From the NCBI GenBank assembly GCA_026417845.1, contig JAOACM010000033.1, positions 1-16,578 of the forward strand: a DNA stretch of 16,578 nt, written 5' to 3'. Under the pieces are notes generated by a model. It made no database searches. It was not told the origin of the DNA and saw nothing but the letters and a program-made list of their open reading frames with translations. Position 1 is the stretch's first letter. Every line of letters begins with the position of its first letter. Source of the DNA: Planctomycetota bacterium. GTDB taxonomy: Bacteria > Planctomycetota > SZUA-567 > H5-PLA8 > CALKMO01. The position numbers and the translations under genes are program-made. Positions 15,099 to 16,578 of this stretch are shown one piece after another.

Positions 15099-15137
15099 AA
15101 AAAAGCCGCGGGCCGGGCTCCCGGCCCGACCCGCGGC
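15099..15137 (-). terminator. Rho-independent terminator of the PKD/cadherin-like gene
   Basis: On the minus strand GCCGCG pairs with CGCGGC and an inner GGCCGGG pairs with CCCGGCC around a 2-nt loop, with a 5-nt bulge on the 5' arm, followed directly by TTTTTT (15099-15104 on the plus strand as A6). It begins about 42 bp after the stop codon at 15180. Confidence 0.88.
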
Positions 15138-15179
15138 CCTTCGACGCGGCGTCCGCCGCGGGGAGATATCCCGTCCGGT

Positions 15180-16578
15180 TTACCTGAACACGCCCCGCGA
15201 CTCCGTAGACTTCCACTCGCCCTTGTACAGGCCGCCGTAGGACAGCCCGCCGATCCGCAGCCAGACCCTTACCATGGGCGATGTCAGGCCGGCGCCCTTC
15301 GTCAGCCCCTCGTCCTCGAATTCGTCGCCCCATTCGTCGGCGTCTCCGCCTATGGTCGCCTTGAACTTAGCCGGCCCGTAGGCGGTGACCCACTTCGGCT
15401 TCCCGTTTTCGACCAGCTTCAGCCAGGCCGGCTTGAACCTGAACCTGAATTCTTCGGTCGAGATCCTGCCCTTGCCGTCCATCGTCCCGCTGACCACCAC
15501 GCCGCCGACATCCAGGCGTACGACAGTCCCTTCGGCCGGAACCCTTTCCGGCACTACGATGTTGCCCTCTACTCTGATCAGCAGGCGCTTCTTGCCTTCG
15601 AATTCGCGCAGGATCTTGAGCTTCGTGATGTTCATCGCATCGGCATTGGCTACCGTTATCGTCACTGTCGCCGTCGCGACTCCGCCGCGGCCGTCCGATA
15701 CCGTAAGCGTCGCGACGTATGTGCCGCCGGCGGTATAGATGTGCATCGGGTTCTTCCCCGTGCCGGACGTGCCGTCGCCGAAGTCCCACGAGAAGACCAG
15801 CGGGTCGCCATCAACGTCGCTCCCGTCGCCCGTGAAGAACACCGGCAGCGGCGCGATCCCGTCCGTGGGCGAGGCGCTTGCCGTCGCCGTCGGCGGGTCG
15901 TTGACCTCCGTCACCGTTATGTTCACCGTCGCCACGTTGCTGTCGGCGTTCCCGTCATTGACTTTAAACGTGAAGCTGTCGCTGCCGAACCAGTTCGGAT
16001 CCGGCGTGTAGACCAGATTCGGCGCCGCGCCCGAAAGCGTCCCGTGGGACGGGCCGCCGACCACGATGTACGTCAGCGGATCGCCGTCCACGTCGGAGGC
16101 CGACAGCGTTATGGCCACCGGCGTGTCCTCCGCCGTCGCGACGTTCTGGCCGTTTGCGACCGGCGGATCGTTGACGGGGTTTACCGTCAGGACGAACGTA
16201 TCGCTCGCCGTAAGCCCGCCGGGGTCGCGCACCGTCACGGTTATCACCGTCACGCCGGACCTGTTCGGCGCCGGCGTTATCGTTACGGTCCGGCTGGTGC
16301 CGGATCCGCCGAAGACGATGTTCGCGCTCGGCACGAGCACCGCGTTGCTGGAGGCGCCCGCGACTGTCAGCGCCGACGGATCGTTGTCAATATCGCCCAC
16401 AGTAAATGCTATCGGTCCGATCGGCGTGTCCTCGCTGGTGACCTGGTCCGGAATGTCCGATATCGTCGGCGGGTCGTTGACCGGATTGACGGTCAGGACG
16501 AACGTGTCGCTTGCCGTCAGGCTGCCGTCGGAAACCGTGACCGTTATGGTCGCCGTCCCGTACTGGTTGGCCGCCGGC
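15180..16578 (-). CDS. Cadherin-like/PKD repeat surface protein (C-terminal part; 5' end beyond window)
   Basis: The frame is open from the right edge to the TGA or TAA-type stop at 15180, about 465 residues. It starts inside a cadherin-like (tandem-95/VNDPP) repeat (LTASDTFVLTVNPVNDPPTISDI) and contains at least two full repeats of about 102 residues, each with VNDPP, EDTP and DVDGDP-type calcium-binding residues. A PKD domain follows (TASASPTDGIAPLPV...SWDFGDGTSGTG...HIYTAGGTYVATLTVSDG). The final ~140 residues form a beta-rich segment of unknown family. The nucleotide sequence repeats with a 306-bp period (16186 and 16492). It is expected to be secreted or cell-surface; there is no visible PEP-CTERM, LPXTG or type IX sorting tag. 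GTG 16400 is not the start, since homology continues upstream. Confidence 0.9.
   Translation of the reverse strand, partial: PAANQYGTATITVTVSDGSLTASDTFVLTVNPVNDPPTISDIPDQVTSEDTPIGPIAFTVGDIDNDPSALTVAGASSNAVLVPSANIVFGGSGTSRTVTITPAPNRSGVTVITVTVRDPGGLTASDTFVLTVNPVNDPPVANGQNVATAEDTPVAITLSASDVDGDPLTYIVVGGPSHGTLSGAAPNLVYTPDPNWFGSDSFTFKVNDGNADSNVATVNITVTEVNDPPTATASASPTDGIAPLPVFFTGDGSDVDGDPLVFSWDFGDGTSGTGKNPMHIYTAGGTYVATLTVSDGRGGVATATVTITVANADAMNITKLKILREFEGKKRLLIRVEGNIVVPERVPAEGTVVRLDVGGVVVSGTMDGKGRISTEEFRFRFKPAWLKLVENGKPKWVTAYGPAKFKATIGGDADEWGDEFEDEGLTKGAGLTSPMVRVWLRIGGLSYGGLYKGEWKSTESRGVFR

Noticed and set aside
1..16578. CRISPR arrays, tRNA and rRNA genes
   Set aside because: No regularly spaced direct repeats, no tRNA cloverleaf with T-loop GTTC motifs in the intergenic stretches, and no rRNA-like sequence were seen.

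Overview
The window is GC-rich DNA with strong G/C bias at third codon positions. It looks like a chromosomal segment from an uncultured, Planctomycetota-like (PVC-type) or similarly complex Gram-negative bacterium. This rests on gene style only: DUF4388/TPR/PEGA/propeller proteins, a very long DUF4175-like coiled-coil membrane protein, and tandem cadherin-like/PKD surface repeats. No 16S or ribosomal protein gene is present, so the phylum is an inference.

Layout. Positions 1-3109 (minus): a large protein, cut by the left window edge, with a DUF4388-type N-terminus containing two tandem MshEN-like (c-di-GMP-binding) motifs, then a membrane helix, TPR-like helices, a PEGA domain and a PQQ-like propeller. 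3110-3787: its leader and promoter, a hairpin-dense stretch and a decayed palindromic element. 3788-5269 (minus): the ribosome-assembly GTPase Der. 5270-5756: divergent intergenic region with an intact palindromic element and the leader of the next gene. 5757-7400 (plus): an NtrC-type sigma-54 response regulator. 7401-8118: a long non-coding stretch with an SRP-RNA-like transcript candidate, another palindromic element, several hairpins and a second type of miniature inverted-repeat element with a 9-bp target duplication. 8119-8529 (plus): a STAS protein. 8810-9835 (plus): a soluble histidine kinase, with a fourth palindromic element starting 4 bp after its stop. 10057-14703 (minus): a 1548-residue DUF4175-like coiled-coil membrane protein. 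15180 to the right edge (minus): the C-terminal part of a cadherin-like/PKD repeat protein with a strong terminator.

How the genes may work together. The regulator, STAS protein and kinase are co-directional and plausibly form one signalling module, now separated by mobile elements. The DUF4388/MshEN protein is a candidate c-di-GMP-responsive membrane protein. Der and the possible SRP RNA are housekeeping functions.

The most unusual feature is a family of four ~119-131 bp palindromic elements (3654-3778, 5312-5442, 7554-7672, 9840-9970) within 6.3 kb. They have GTAATTGTTT-type ends and internal hairpins, and three of the four have recognisable 8-bp target duplications. Two of them begin within 10 bp of a stop codon, in the same orientation relative to the gene they follow. 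GTAA ends plus 8-bp duplications fit mobilisation by an IS66-family transposase; no transposase is encoded here. Long plus-strand open frames opposite the genes at 1-3109 and 10057-14703 are antisense shadows of GC-rich coding sequence and are not annotated.
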